DNA from: Anthopleura xanthogrammica | Lineage: Eukaryota; Cnidaria; Anthozoa; Actiniaria; Actiniidae | Length of the DNA stretch: 64,000 nt | NCBI GenBank assembly: GCA_964019055.1 | Contig: OZ025219.1 | Span: forward strand, 5,103,868 to 5,167,867 | Direction: 5' to 3' | In this document: piece by piece, positions 1 to 10,200 of the stretch | Layout of the letters: each line of letters starts with the position of its first letter | Position numbering within the stretch: position 1 is the first letter of the stretch | The notes under the pieces: model-generated | Told to the model about the DNA's origin: nothing | The model's input: the letters and a program-made list of their open reading frames with translations, nothing else | Database searches by the model: none | Translations under genes and position numbers: made by a program

Positions 1-1999
1 TGATGATTTTGACATTGTGTTTACTGCTGCAAACTATTTGAGGTAAGAATCATCAGATTGTATAACGCGATTGTAATAATTAACTCTAATGATATAACAG
101 TTTATCGCCGCAGTGTTTACACTCGGGCAAATTACTGAGGTATAAGGGTAACCATACATTGGTTAACATTTATTCAAGACAATCGAAATTTTACCTCGAT
201 TTACTCTTATATCAGGCATGGTTAAGAACAGTAACCGACGGTGCGATGATTATTTATGCGTATCTTGCACTTCTTTTCGTGGAATGCAAGTGGTTTTATT
301 TGCATTACAATGATGCATGGTAGCGCTCTATGAACATGAAAATTAAATTCAGCGCCATCTCTTCATGCCGGTATTTTTGAATTGCCCAAAGTTTTCTCTA
401 ATTACACAACTAAGGTCATTTTATCATGTGTAAACAACTAACCTTTGAACTATGGTTATGGAAATTAACCTTGATTTTTTAAAACCTTAGTAAACGTCCA
501 AGTGTAAACACGGCGTATGTATGGTAGTAACTGTGGTCCGGTTTGACTAGGGGTTAAAGCATGTCACGACATACCTTGCCTCTATATTACAAGACTGCAA
601 CAGTAATGCATTCTGGGGCTGTTATCTCAATCAAATAACACTAAACAAAAGACCAACAAACTATGACGTTGTTATTGCGCATGCTTTATGTGGATTTTTC
701 TGTACTTATCACCGAAGGCTCTGAGCACAATACAGTCATGATTCTATTTGATAGTTTGAAGGAAACGGTTTAATTTTCACTCAAGGAAATAATTCACGCT
801 GTGGTCCACCTTTCGCTCATAGTGTAGAGGTGCAATAGGGTGGCAAGTTCAAAGGGCATACGCTAAGCATTCAACTGCGATACGATGTTACGATACGATT
901 TTACACCGTGAACTCCCCAATTGTGATGAGATGACATAGGGAAACTATGTATGTAAACAAAGGCGCGCGCGATAAAATCGCGTTATGAAGATAACACTCT
1001 AATTGTATCTAATGTTGTATCACAGAGAGGCAGGGAAAAATGAACAAGCAAAAATATACTTCATAAAAGCAGCAAAACTAAATCCACAGGTGAGCAAACA
1101 TCCGATATTCTTAAGTTAAGGAGGAAGAAATACGACCAAAAGAGTTGGTGGTTTTTCACTCAACAGGCGGTCTTTAGTATCTTGACTCGCAAAATCGTTG
1201 CAAGACAAGTTGCACAAGGCGTTCCCTAGTGCTGCAGAAGACCGAATAAAGTGTCTTCCATTGGATGTCTTGGTGTGAGGTTGCGATAAGTAGACAACAA
1301 CTGAGGCAGTAACTGACACTGGCTGGTGTAACTGCGCCGCGCACCTTGCCGCTACGAACAATTCTTTGTACAACACCCGGTTTAAAATTTTAGAAAGATG
1401 ATTAGATTTTGACGTTTATTGTTTTAGAATCCAGTGGCTCACATGAATCTTGGAGCAATACACCACGTGTTAGGCGAATATGCTGAAGGAGAGAAGAGTT
1501 ACTTGACAGCATTGAGATTGAAACCAGGGGACAAAATGACACAAGATAATTTGAGAAAACTCAGGTCTTTAATGACCAGAAAAACCCAATAAAGTTTAAA
1601 TTTGTGCTTGGAATTAGAAATGTTAATCCTACACCACAGATTTCTAGATTCAAATACTTGATCTTTTCTTGAAATGATATTAAAACTTAACTGCGCAAAT
1701 CGAAATCTTGGACTGAATGGGTGCATCGATAGGTGTTAGGAAAAAAGCCTTGAAAGTGAATGAAATTCAGCCTGATCCAGATTGATGTTGATCAGCGGCC
1801 GACCCTTGATTTAACGATTCATTCTAGAATAAAGTGACATGCCGGCGTCGATTATAAAACTCTAGATAGCTACTCAGTATTAATCAGAATTAGAATTTTG
1901 TGGGTTTGGGATCGTTATCTCTGTAGCCGTTAATCGATACAGTTCAAAATTGTTTGTTGTACTCATTTCAGACCATGTGATGCCACTCTTGGGAGTTGA
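1..1999 (+). CDS. 3' end of a TPR protein, TMTC-like (four terminal exons)
   Basis: Four exons join in phase: 1-42, 1026-1089, 1428-1564 and 1972-1999, each with GT donors and AG acceptors. The stop TGA is at 1997-1999. The encoded tail contains one and a half tetratricopeptide repeats; the best is in exon 3, with the NLGAI..LGEYAEGEKSY pattern followed by ALRLKP and a closing NLRKLR. This layout, TPRs ending shortly before the C-terminus with LRLKP..D..T.DNLRKLR, resembles the TMTC family, which are ER membrane TPR proteins acting in O-mannosylation of cadherins. The 5' part, with the membrane segments, lies outside the window, so the family name is inference from the last ~80 residues. The last exon codes only nine residues and rests mainly on phase agreement and the poly(A) signal behind it. 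A different TPR protein is possible. Confidence 0.6.
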
Positions 2000-2021
2000 T
2001 TCTTTCTTGTATAAATATTTT

Positions 2022-2027
2022 AATAAA
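2022..2027 (+). terminator. Poly(A) signal AATAAA of the TPR gene
   Basis: AATAAA stands 23 bases after the TGA stop of the preceding gene, on the same strand, as expected for a short 3' UTR. It supports the last exon placed at 1972-1999. Confidence 0.5.
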
Positions 2028-2029
2028 AG

Positions 2030-2444
2030 AACATTTCTCAAGGGAATGTCATGTGGTCTAAAACGGGAAATTTGTCTACGAAGTTAATAAGGTCTATTTG
2101 TCTCTTAAAATCTGTCCTTAGCAGTTCTAGTAAGTTTTCAAAAACTTTTTATCTTGAAATAAAAACTAATTTATTACATGTTTTGAAATGTTATTCCCCC
2201 GCGAACACAGCCTCAGAAAAGCTTCTTTGTAACTTTAAATCAAGCCCTCGATACCGGGGTAAGAACCTAAAACGCAGACAACGTTTTTTCAAAGACTGTG
2301 TGGCAGGAAACTAGCGTGACAATCACACTACGAGGTCGGCTATGATTTCACTGTATTTAGAAGTCCAGGTTTCTGATCATACTAGTTCGGTTTTACACAA
2401 TCGCATAGTTTTCCTATATATTATTTTTTTCTTTTCTTTCATGG
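2030..2444. other. Intergenic DNA, no feature recognised
   Basis: Between the TPR gene and the LINE fragment I see no convincing coding, RNA or repeat signal. A short open frame here has no recognisable motif. Confidence 0.4.
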
Positions 2445-3107
2445 ATCTTGCATGATCGACTTTTCTAAAGCATTTGACCGTATTGACCACAACATCTTAC
2501 TACACAAGCTGCAATTACTCAACGTTCCACAATTACTTCTGAATTGGTGTGCCAATTTCCTCTACGACCGCCAACAGCGCGTCCTTCTTCACAACTCTTT
2601 ATCATCCTGGAAACATGTACGGGCTGGTGTTCCACAGGCACGAAGCTTGGACCCCTTTTCTTCCTTGTTATGGTGAATGACTTACGAACTGATCTACCAC
2701 TATATAAATATGTTGACGATTGTACAATCTATGAAGTTGTATCTACACCTTTGTCTCAACCATCAATACTCCAAAACGAACTGAACAAGATCATCGAATG
2801 GACAGATTCCAACAACATGAAGATCAACGTCATTAAAACCAAGGAACTTTCAATTTCTTTCCTAAGGAATAACCAAACTCTTGATCGTCTCATAGTGCAT
2901 GACCAACCGCTTGATCTAGTTAATTCGACTAAACTACTTGGAGTCAATGTGTCAGCAGATCTTAAATGGGCTATTCATGTAGATGAAATCTGTGCTAAGG
3001 CCAGCAAGCGACTCTATGCCCTAAGAACTCTTAAGCGTAGTGGCGTGCAATCTAAAGATCTTCGATCCGTCTACTGCTATTTTATAAGACCTTTATTAGA
3101 GTACGCC
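2445..3107 (+). pseudogene. LINE reverse transcriptase fragment, 5' part (CR1/Jockey-like)
   Basis: A 5'-truncated non-LTR retrotransposon reverse transcriptase. It starts near the DFSKAFDRIDH motif (RT motif A). The frame is lost near 2635, where the GVPQ motif is followed by a one-base deletion. It resumes in another frame with KLGPLFF, then the active-site YVDD and the downstream thumb region ending at RPLLEYA. The reading then stops because the Polinton-like element is inserted at 3108. The remainder of the same protein resumes at 15383. The element is dead, and it is older than the insertion it hosts. The CR1/Jockey assignment is from the style of the RT thumb and lacks a tree. Confidence 0.8.
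3102..3107. repeat. Left 6-bp target-site duplication (TACGCC)
   Basis: TACGCC directly precedes the AG start of the element. It recurs at 15383-15388, directly after the CT end. Removing the element and one copy rejoins the LINE reading frame across EYA|CPVW. A 6-bp duplication is the known Polinton/Maverick integration signature. Confidence 0.92.
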
Positions 3108-3123
3108 AGTAGTATATAAGTAG

Positions 3124-3240
3124 CGGTTCTGCATCATGGCCGCACCGGTGCACCGGTGCTCCGGAGCAGGCCAGAGCAGGTTGGTGCTCTCCCCGGGCCC
3201 CTCTCCGGGCCCTTAGGGGGAGGGGGTGGTCAGCGTTAGA
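3124..3240. repeat. GC-rich palindromic subterminal block of the TIR
   Basis: This block is much richer in GC than the rest of the element. It holds short palindromes (GCACCGGTGC twice in overlap, GGCCC/GGGCC runs) and a final AGGGGGAGGGGGTGG tract. The mirror copy is at 15250-15366. Such blocks could serve as protein-binding or replication-initiation sites at the element's ends; this is inference. Confidence 0.55.
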
Positions 3241-3428
3241 GTCATATCTATTTTTAGATTTTAGGATTGCACCACCATGATGCGATAAGTAAAACGTCAT
3301 GTTCGAATTTCATGGGCTCGTGGGGGTAGGGCTGATCTTGATGTTTTCCGTGACTCTAATGTGAGACAAGTATCAACTATTGTTTCCATCAACACACATT
3401 TTGATTTTTGAAATCAATTTTGAATAAA

Positions 3429-3644
3429 TTATTTTAAATTTATTAACACCGGAAATATTTCTTTAATTTTCGGTAGATCTTCTGATCTACCCAGTACACT
3501 ATAAGATCTTCCATGAATTCTGGATAAACTATGGAAAAATATATCTTTTCTTCTTGTTCGTCCATTTGGTCCGGGTTTCATTTCAACCATTCCGATTTGT
3601 ATTTTACGTATTAATTTGTCTTCAAACAATGAGGCACGCGCCAT
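3429..3644 (-). CDS. 71-codon reading frame in the TIR, unknown protein
   Basis: An ATG-started frame of 71 residues, strongly basic in the middle (RTRRK) and ending KIKEIFPVLINLK. It reads outward, toward the tip of the element, and an identical copy lies in the other arm at 14846-15061. I do not recognise the family and see no domain, signal peptide or membrane segment. It may be a genuine small protein or chance; identity between arms says nothing about selection because the whole arms are alike. Confidence 0.25.
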   Translation of the reverse strand: MARASLFEDKLIRKIQIGMVEMKPGPNGRTRRKDIFFHSLSRIHGRSYSVLGRSEDLPKIKEIFPVLINLK

Positions 3645-4727
3645 GAATTCTCTTTATCGTAATGTGATTTAGCAATAATCCTAAACGATTATCCATTTCG
3701 AAATCATACCAAGTATGTCTTATACATTTCTTAGTTGCTTTTAGTTATATTATGACACACCTAGCCGCTTTTAGGTTAGGAATTTATTTCTGGATTCTGA
3801 ATTGGAGTTTTATTTTAACTACCAAGGTACTCAAGTTGTCAGAAGTGTTTTTTCCATGTCACTCGGTTTACTCATTCAATGGATGTGATTCACACTGATA
3901 ATTTTGAGGAATCTAACCCCTACTCATAAACTTTCTCTTCAGTATATTTTGAACTTGTTTGGGAACGATAAAACAATAGATTCATTGTCAATAACCTTTA
4001 AATCATTTAGATTTGTTTTCATGGAGTTGTTCAAGTCGATTGAGGCATGACCAATATTTGCTGGGCTTTTTTGTTTGTTTATCATCGCCAATTCACTTTT
4101 AGATCACCGGTCCATGCCGGTTTGGCCGGTCGCTACGCAGAGTGCCAGATAATACCGTACGAATATAGCGTAGCTTTTTCCGCTGTTTTTGTCTCCGTAC
4201 GCATTTGATTAAACCCTACCAGATATTTCTTAAACCAAATGATTTCTATTATCATAACTAAATAAATTCCTCGGTGACATACGAATTTCAGAACATAAAG
4301 ATACGAACTAAATCTTATATACGAAAGAAATAATCTATGGATAGGATAGGATAGGAGAAAAAGAAACTTTAAACTTAACGGTGTTAACGATAAGTGATCA
4401 ACGTGTGTTGCTAAATAATTTCAGAACTTTAGGCTGTGTGACTTTCAAGACACAATGAAGGCACCCGCTAACCATTTCTAATTATGCAAATAATTCAATT
4501 TGAACTAGCTAAAGCAGCCTTCCAGGGTGTTCTTTCTTCACTACTCAAAATATGTACTTCTGCTAAATGATTCGAAAGTTTTACTAAATTTGCTTTAACA
4601 AATTGCTGGAACAGGGCAATCTTTAGGGTATCGTATTGACATTATGACTACTTGGTATTCATAATATACTTTATAAAAGTCCTTTTGTTCGTGCGTTTCA
4701 GTACCAAGACCAGAGCTTCTTGATACT

Positions 4728-5085
4728 CGGGACATTTTAAAATATTTTAGTACTATAACAAGGACATCGGGACATTTTTAAATCAAAATTGTCCTTGTAT
4801 CACTATTTTAAAACAAAACCGGGACATTTTTAGTATTATTACAAGAACATCGGGACATTTTCGAATCAAAATTGTCCTTATTATCACTATTTTAGAACAA
4901 GACCGGGACATTTTTAGTACTATGACAAGGACATCGGGACATTTTTGAATAAAAATTGTCCTTGTTATCACGATTTTAGAACAAGACCGGGACATTTTTA
5001 GTATTATCACAAGGACATCGGGACATTTTTTGAATAAAAATTGTCCTTGTTATCGCTATTTTATAATAAAATCGAGACATTTTTG
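4728..5085. repeat. Tandem repeat of ~84 bp in the left TIR, about four units
   Basis: Units share GGGACATTTTTAGTA, then ACAAGGACATCGGGACATTTTT, then a TTGTCCTTGT segment and a conserved CTATTTTA stretch. GGGACATTT and the TTGTCC elements recur at close to 84-bp spacing. The units contain the inverted words AGGACA/TGTCCT, so each could form a small hairpin. They create a repetitive open frame of 75 codons that I regard as non-coding. Confidence 0.75.
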
Positions 5086-5185
5086 AATTAAAAATTTCGT
5101 TGTTATGATTACTATGAGCCTATAACAGTTACCATATGACATAGAATGAGAGAATAAGATTGAGTGAATAATACAAAAATCTATT

Positions 5186-5989
5186 TTAATGAAGTATTTT
5201 ATTGAGGAACTTATATTCTTTACAAGACATCTGTAAGGAATGAATCATACAATGTTCTAGTTTCTCTAAATTCCCCGTACGTCTGATGTCCAATAGGATC
5301 TGACACCAGACGTGATGTTCGTTTTCTGTTGAGTACAATTCTTCCTTGTTAAACCACAATGGAGAGACCTGAAAAGGAAACCCATACGATTCCATGATGT
5401 AAGTGTATAAAAGACGAATAGTTCTTCCATTCCCATCTCCAAAAGGGTGTAGTTCTAAAAACTTATAGACCAACCACGCGGTTAGGTGAACTAAATCTTC
5501 TACAGCTTTTCTACTGTCTACTGATCGAAGACAGTTTACAGTAAACCAGCGGTGGTTATACTCGTCGATCAACCTCTGCATTGTTCCTTCCATGTCACAG
5601 GGACCGGGATAAAGATGTAGCTTTCCTTTTAACTCTACCACCCGATCACTTGCACTGTACTTTCCAACCGTACATAGATGACTTCTATGATTCATGAGTA
5701 TCTTGTGTATTTCACGTATGACATTGTTGTCTAATAACCCAGCATCATCACATTGACTCAGCTCATGAAGATACTGGTAAGCTTTCACAAACCCCAAGGC
5801 GTCTTGATACTCTAGAGTCTCGCCGTCACTAAATTTTCCTTGAAGTATCTGTTCAACCACCAAAACATCAATCATCCCCAAATCTTCTTGACTTATCGAT
5901 CGACACACGTAACGCTTGAACATTTCCTGATGTATTTGTGGTTTGGGACGATTCGCCTGTTGTCGTAAAAAGATGTCCACACCATCCAT
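5186..5989 (-). CDS. Fic-domain protein (AMP-transferase type), 267 aa
   Basis: The Fic core motif HPFGDGNGR is at residues 181-189, matching the family consensus HPFx(D/E)GN(G/K)R. In that motif His is the catalytic base, Asp binds metal, and the Gly/Asn/Gly/Arg loop holds phosphates. Upstream, the segment around IREIHKILM (about 91-99) and GKYS fits the usual Fic helices and flap. Family members transfer AMP or related groups from nucleotides onto hydroxyl side chains of target proteins. I could not find a clear (S/T)xxxE(G/N) inhibitory motif. There is no signal peptide or membrane segment, so a cytosolic or nuclear place is likely. The start Met at 5989 lies 18 bases downstream of the stop of the basic-protein gene on the same strand. 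Residues 1-30 lie outside the TIR and residues 31-267 inside it, so a truncated second copy exists at the other end. What it does for the element is unknown. Confidence 0.88.
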   Translation of the reverse strand: MDGVDIFLRQQANRPKPQIHQEMFKRYVCRSISQEDLGMIDVLVVEQILQGKFSDGETLEYQDALGFVKAYQYLHELSQCDDAGLLDNNVIREIHKILMNHRSHLCTVGKYSASDRVVELKGKLHLYPGPCDMEGTMQRLIDEYNHRWFTVNCLRSVDSRKAVEDLVHLTAWLVYKFLELHPFGDGNGRTIRLLYTYIMESYGFPFQVSPLWFNKEELYSTENEHHVWCQILLDIRRTGNLEKLEHCMIHSLQMSCKEYKFLNKILH

Positions 5990-6007
5990 ATTATGGGAGT
6001 AAATATT

Positions 6008-6331
6008 TCATTTTCCCTTTGTTTGGAGAATTGGCATTCGTGTTCTAATCTTCGCACCCAATGGTCTGTTAATGAATCTTTTCTTGAACACGTTTTGGGT
6101 TATGGGTTTTCCGAATACATCTATCTTAGACTTTCTCACTTTTATACCAGCTGTTCTCGACTTCTTGATTCGTTTTGCTAATTTCTTTCTTGGAGTAAGA
6201 CCCTCTTTAAAGATATGTCGTGTCATTTTACTAACACACTTGATCATATCCCTCCACATCTCTAGTATCATATTCCTTTCTTGTCTACTTGTTACGAGAG
6301 GTAAAAGATGTTGCTCCTTTAAAACTTTCAT
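6008..6331 (-). CDS. Small basic protein, 107 aa, unknown
   Basis: The protein is rich in Lys and Arg, especially residues 47-107, with clusters such as RKKLAKRIKKSR and KKRF. The N-terminal third is more mixed and possibly helical (RNMILEMWRDMIKC). Together with the Fic gene it forms a tight minus-strand pair. No domain is recognised. By analogy with DNA viruses related to Polintons, a small, highly basic protein could be a DNA-condensing core protein, but this is only inference from composition and position. Confidence 0.45.
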   Translation of the reverse strand: MKVLKEQHLLPLVTSRQERNMILEMWRDMIKCVSKMTRHIFKEGLTPRKKLAKRIKKSRTAGIKVRKSKIDVFGKPITQNVFKKRFINRPLGAKIRTRMPILQTKGK

Positions 6332-6379
6332 AATGGAATGGAATGCATTTGAACATGCAAGCTTTTTTATACACTAAAC

Positions 6380-7270
6380 AGATGATTGAAATGCCAATAT
6401 ATCTTCCACGAAAAAAAATAAAAAATAAAAAAAATGGAACATTAGATTGTTCGCAGTGAGAAAAATCACAAATTCATTCTCTTAACTCAAAAGAACGAAG
6501 GAAGAAACACGGGTTTTTAACATGACAAAACTTACAACTTTATTTTGCATCTCAAAAACAAACAAACAAATAATTTTTTAACTCATGAAAAATCACAACA
6601 TGAAAAACAAAAATTTTAACATAACTGAAAAATCATGACTTCATTTTTTGTATTAACTAAAAGAAGATTGAAACAAAACTTTTTAGATAAGAAAAATATC
6701 ATTTTCTTACTCGAAAAGAAAAAAAACCTCATTTTTTTACTAAAAAAGAATTAAGGAATTTTTTTTTTCTTTTTGCATAACAGTTTTTCGCTCGATGTAT
6801 TGTTATCACGTTAAGCATAATTTTTGTTGTTGCAATTTTTTCACGAAAAAAAATAAATAAATAAATAAGATAAAATTCCATAAGTCTTTATGACGTCATG
6901 GCCACTAGGGCCACTTCTTCTCGTTTATTCCGTTCTAGAAAAAAAAAGAAAAAAAGAAAGAGGACCACTAGGTCCACTAGGGCCACTTTTTTATGTTTGC
7001 TTAATTGCAGGACAAAAGAAAGAGGGCCACTAGGGCCACTTTTTACATTTCCTTAATTGCAGAACAAAAGAAAGAGGGCCACTAGGGCCCATTTTTCTTG
7101 TTTGCTTAATTAACAAGGAAAACAGGGTCATTAGGGCCAGTTACGGGGTGAAAAATCTTGAGTGGAAATCAAATAATCAGACGCAATCTATATCAAAGTG
7201 TTTTATTTGCTTATTCTATTATGTGTATTTACAGTTGTAATTGTACATATATCGAAATAGTGAATTTAAA
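6380..7270. other. Non-coding AT-rich spacer with GGGCCACTAGGGCCACT repeats
   Basis: 6400-6890 is dominated by A and T runs with no usable frame. From about 6895 to 7140 the words GGCCACTAGGGCCAC recur about five times at roughly 50-65 bp spacing, each followed by a T-run and a CTTAATT(G/A) segment. This is an imperfect tandem array lying just 3' of the polymerase gene, between the genes of the element. Confidence 0.6.
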
Positions 7271-7279
7271 CAGTTATTG

Positions 7280-10200
7280 TTAACCGGTCTTATAATGACC
7301 GTATGCTAAGGTAGTCACACCATCCTCTAAAATGTGACGTTTGTCATCATAGGGGCTAAGCCCTATTTTGTTTAAGTTAATCGTAAAGACCTGATGCTTA
7401 TAACTACGTATTTGTGTCATATTAGCCATGGTTCTTTTTCGCTTAAACAAACAATCCCTATAGTGGGTATGTCTAATATCCCGCTTGGTTACCTGTTTCG
7501 AAATTCCTTTAGCGGTTTTCTTCTCAACCTCACGACCATTCTCTGCATACACAAGAGAATACATCTTAGGGCGTAGACCCACAAATTCTTGTATGGGTAA
7601 GCCATGGGTCTCATCTTTCATCTTTCCCAGTACTTTCTTATTTCGAGTGCTGTGTAGAAAATGATCCGTGGGGTACTCCGAGGTGTCGAAGCAGTCGATG
7701 TCTTGGTACATGTCTTGGTAAATGTCCTCCGTCTCAATGCTGTAACATAAAGAATCTGTGTCTGTGAACAAGAGGGTAGCCTGGTCGCCATATTTCTGTT
7801 TGATGTAATTATAATGAAAATCATACATCAGCGTTTTTGACAGGTCTAGAATGCAGAACCCCACGTAGATGGGTCGGTTGAGGTACAAGGTGGGTTTTAG
7901 TAGTAGTAGAAGTAGTCGAAGAGAGGTGATGCTGTTAGTTTCTCAAGTTGTTTTTCTGTGTTCACTAGTTTTACGTTGACACGCTTTCTCAAATTTTCCA
8001 TGGTCTTACCAAAGACACTGTTATTCATCAATTTGAAAAAGTCTTTTTCAAAATCATTACGTGCATTCTTTCGCTTCTCTGTATTGAAGTCGATGTAGGT
8101 CTTGAGCCAAGGTGACTGGTCAAACCCCAACACACGGTGCACTTTCTCTAACTCCATGCCTAGAGACAGATACTGTTGTAGGTTACGGTAGTGAAGTATA
8201 TAGTGCTTCTTATCGTTCAAGTTAGGCACCAGCTTATCTGTGGGGGTGTGGTTGAGTTGTAGGTCTGCGAGAAGTTGCTGACAGTAGGGAGAGAGCATTT
8301 CCTCTGTGACCTTTCGTCTTTCTGGGGCCAGGGGGTAGTCGTTGTGAAGGTCATGCAGTTCTTTAGGGTAGTTGAGGTCGACTTCCAAAATGTATCCCTC
8401 ACTTCCGCATACAGGAATGGTCATAAGGTTCTCGCGAAGTTCTTCTACTTCCGGGTCACTCAGCCACCCAAACATTCCAACCGGGAGGGACTGGGACATA
8501 CCCCAGCCATATAGGTTACAAGCGTCCAGATAGACCACGTGACTTGTCTCCTGGGTGGGGTCATACCCTTCCACATAGAGATTGTTTGCTTTAGCATATC
8601 TATGCGTAATCATCGAAATCCCACCTCGCAACCCTTCCTCCACAAACAGATACATATCGGGGTCAGTCAAGAGCTCAAGCTCGACGTTTGTCATCTTTAA
8701 ACATGCTGACCAGGAAAGACCTGGAGAGGTGTAAAAGTGACCTGGGTCGAGCTCATAATATTCCAAACACACTTCTCTAAAGTTTTCGAATACATCCGCT
8801 AGTAGTAAAACATCTGATTTTAAATACAAGTCATGATAGTCACCCAGGGTCTGACAGTGAAACGTCTGAAAAACCTGTTGCGCATGCTCATAATCACTTT
8901 CAGAAATAGTGCTGCCCGTCAACGAACTGTAAAACCGATCACGAGGTGGTAGCTGGGGTTCTTCAAACCTTTCAAAACTGTCAACATATTCATAGGGGTA
9001 TATGCCTTTGCGTAGTAAAAGAGGTACTTTGTCATCATCAGTATACTTTTTCAAAATTCGAAAGTTATCCGCATCCCCCTTACTTAAATTATCTACTAAC
9101 TTTTCCAGTGAGCTGTTTAGAAATTGTAGTGAATCAATAAACACTAAATCTCCTACTGAAAATGAAATGTACTTTTCTGTATTGTTAGGGATGCATGAAA
9201 TATTCTCCCCCTTGAGCTTTCCAAGTCCTTGTATTATGAGATGCGAATCGTACCCTCGCAAATTGTGAAGAACAACGGGTATCTTCCCTGTAAACTTGTA
9301 ATTCAAGTTACAGTCATTGTGGGCCGCCCCCCTATACGCCCCTGTCAAATGATCATGGTCCCTTACCCTGTCCGCACCCAATTCAAAGTTACAAATGTGA
9401 CATTGGGTTGCTGATTGAAATTCCCGCTCCTGTTCTTCACTTATTACCATGGGTACGACTACCTTCAAAATTTGCCCTATCTGTTTTTCTTCTTCCAATA
9501 AACAGTCTAAGAATTTATCGACACAATCTTCCCCTCGATATAGAACAGGGGGGTAACAATACTGCTCAACAGTCGATACGACAGTATTACAAAACCCACT
9601 TGGTTTGTGATGTTGGGTTTTCTGAGTAAAACTTTGTTGATTATCTAATTGTGGTTCGTTACAGTTAACTAAAATCGACTCAAAATCCGCATAAATGATA
9701 AAAGGTACTTTCAATTGTTTTTGTACCTCTGTATACGATAATGTCGTATGGTCTTCGTCAGGCAGTCTGATTTTCTGCGGTCCGTGTTTACTACAATGAG
9801 GCTCATGAGCCTCTAGTAAATCTTGCCTGACAAAGCCATGCAGACAATAATTGCAATGGTACATACGATGCTCGTATCGATTTAAACTATATAGCAAACG
9901 GTCAAAATCTCTAATTAAACAGTAGTGACGGGTGTCGTCTTTAGAAAATAGTAATAAATTAACATGTGATTCTTTCTTATCCTTAGTGATATATAATGGG
10001 AAGAGCTCTTCCTCTTCATACCCAAATACATTCACGCTCAATTCACTATTCTGTTTCTCAAATTTAGCTATCTGATTTAGCCTGACAGGGTACTCGATTC
10101 CTTGCATGTTTAATTCTGCTTCATACCTTGTGTAATTGTTGATGCGGTTGGGGTTGTTTCGTCGGTCCACGGGGTGCTTCGCTGCTAATATTGACCACAG

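Larger units (their letters stand above)
3108..5899. repeat. Left terminal inverted repeat, 2,792 bp
   Basis: The reverse complement of 12591-15382. The only mismatch I noticed is at 4129 (G against A in the right-arm equivalent). The outer ~130 bases are GC-rich and palindromic, and the inner edge falls inside the Fic gene. Long near-identical arms indicate recent insertion, recent conversion between the arms, or both. Confidence 0.92.

Noticed and set aside
5186..5989. Fic and CHAT genes as signs of bacterial contamination
   Set aside because: The Fic gene lies inside an element with spliced PolB and inserted in an animal LINE. The CHAT gene has animal-type neighbours and a homologous fragment nearby.
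6072..6377. Plus-strand frame of 101 codons opposite the basic protein
   Set aside because: Hydrophobic-looking shadow of a lysine-rich minus-strand frame; no start context or partner.
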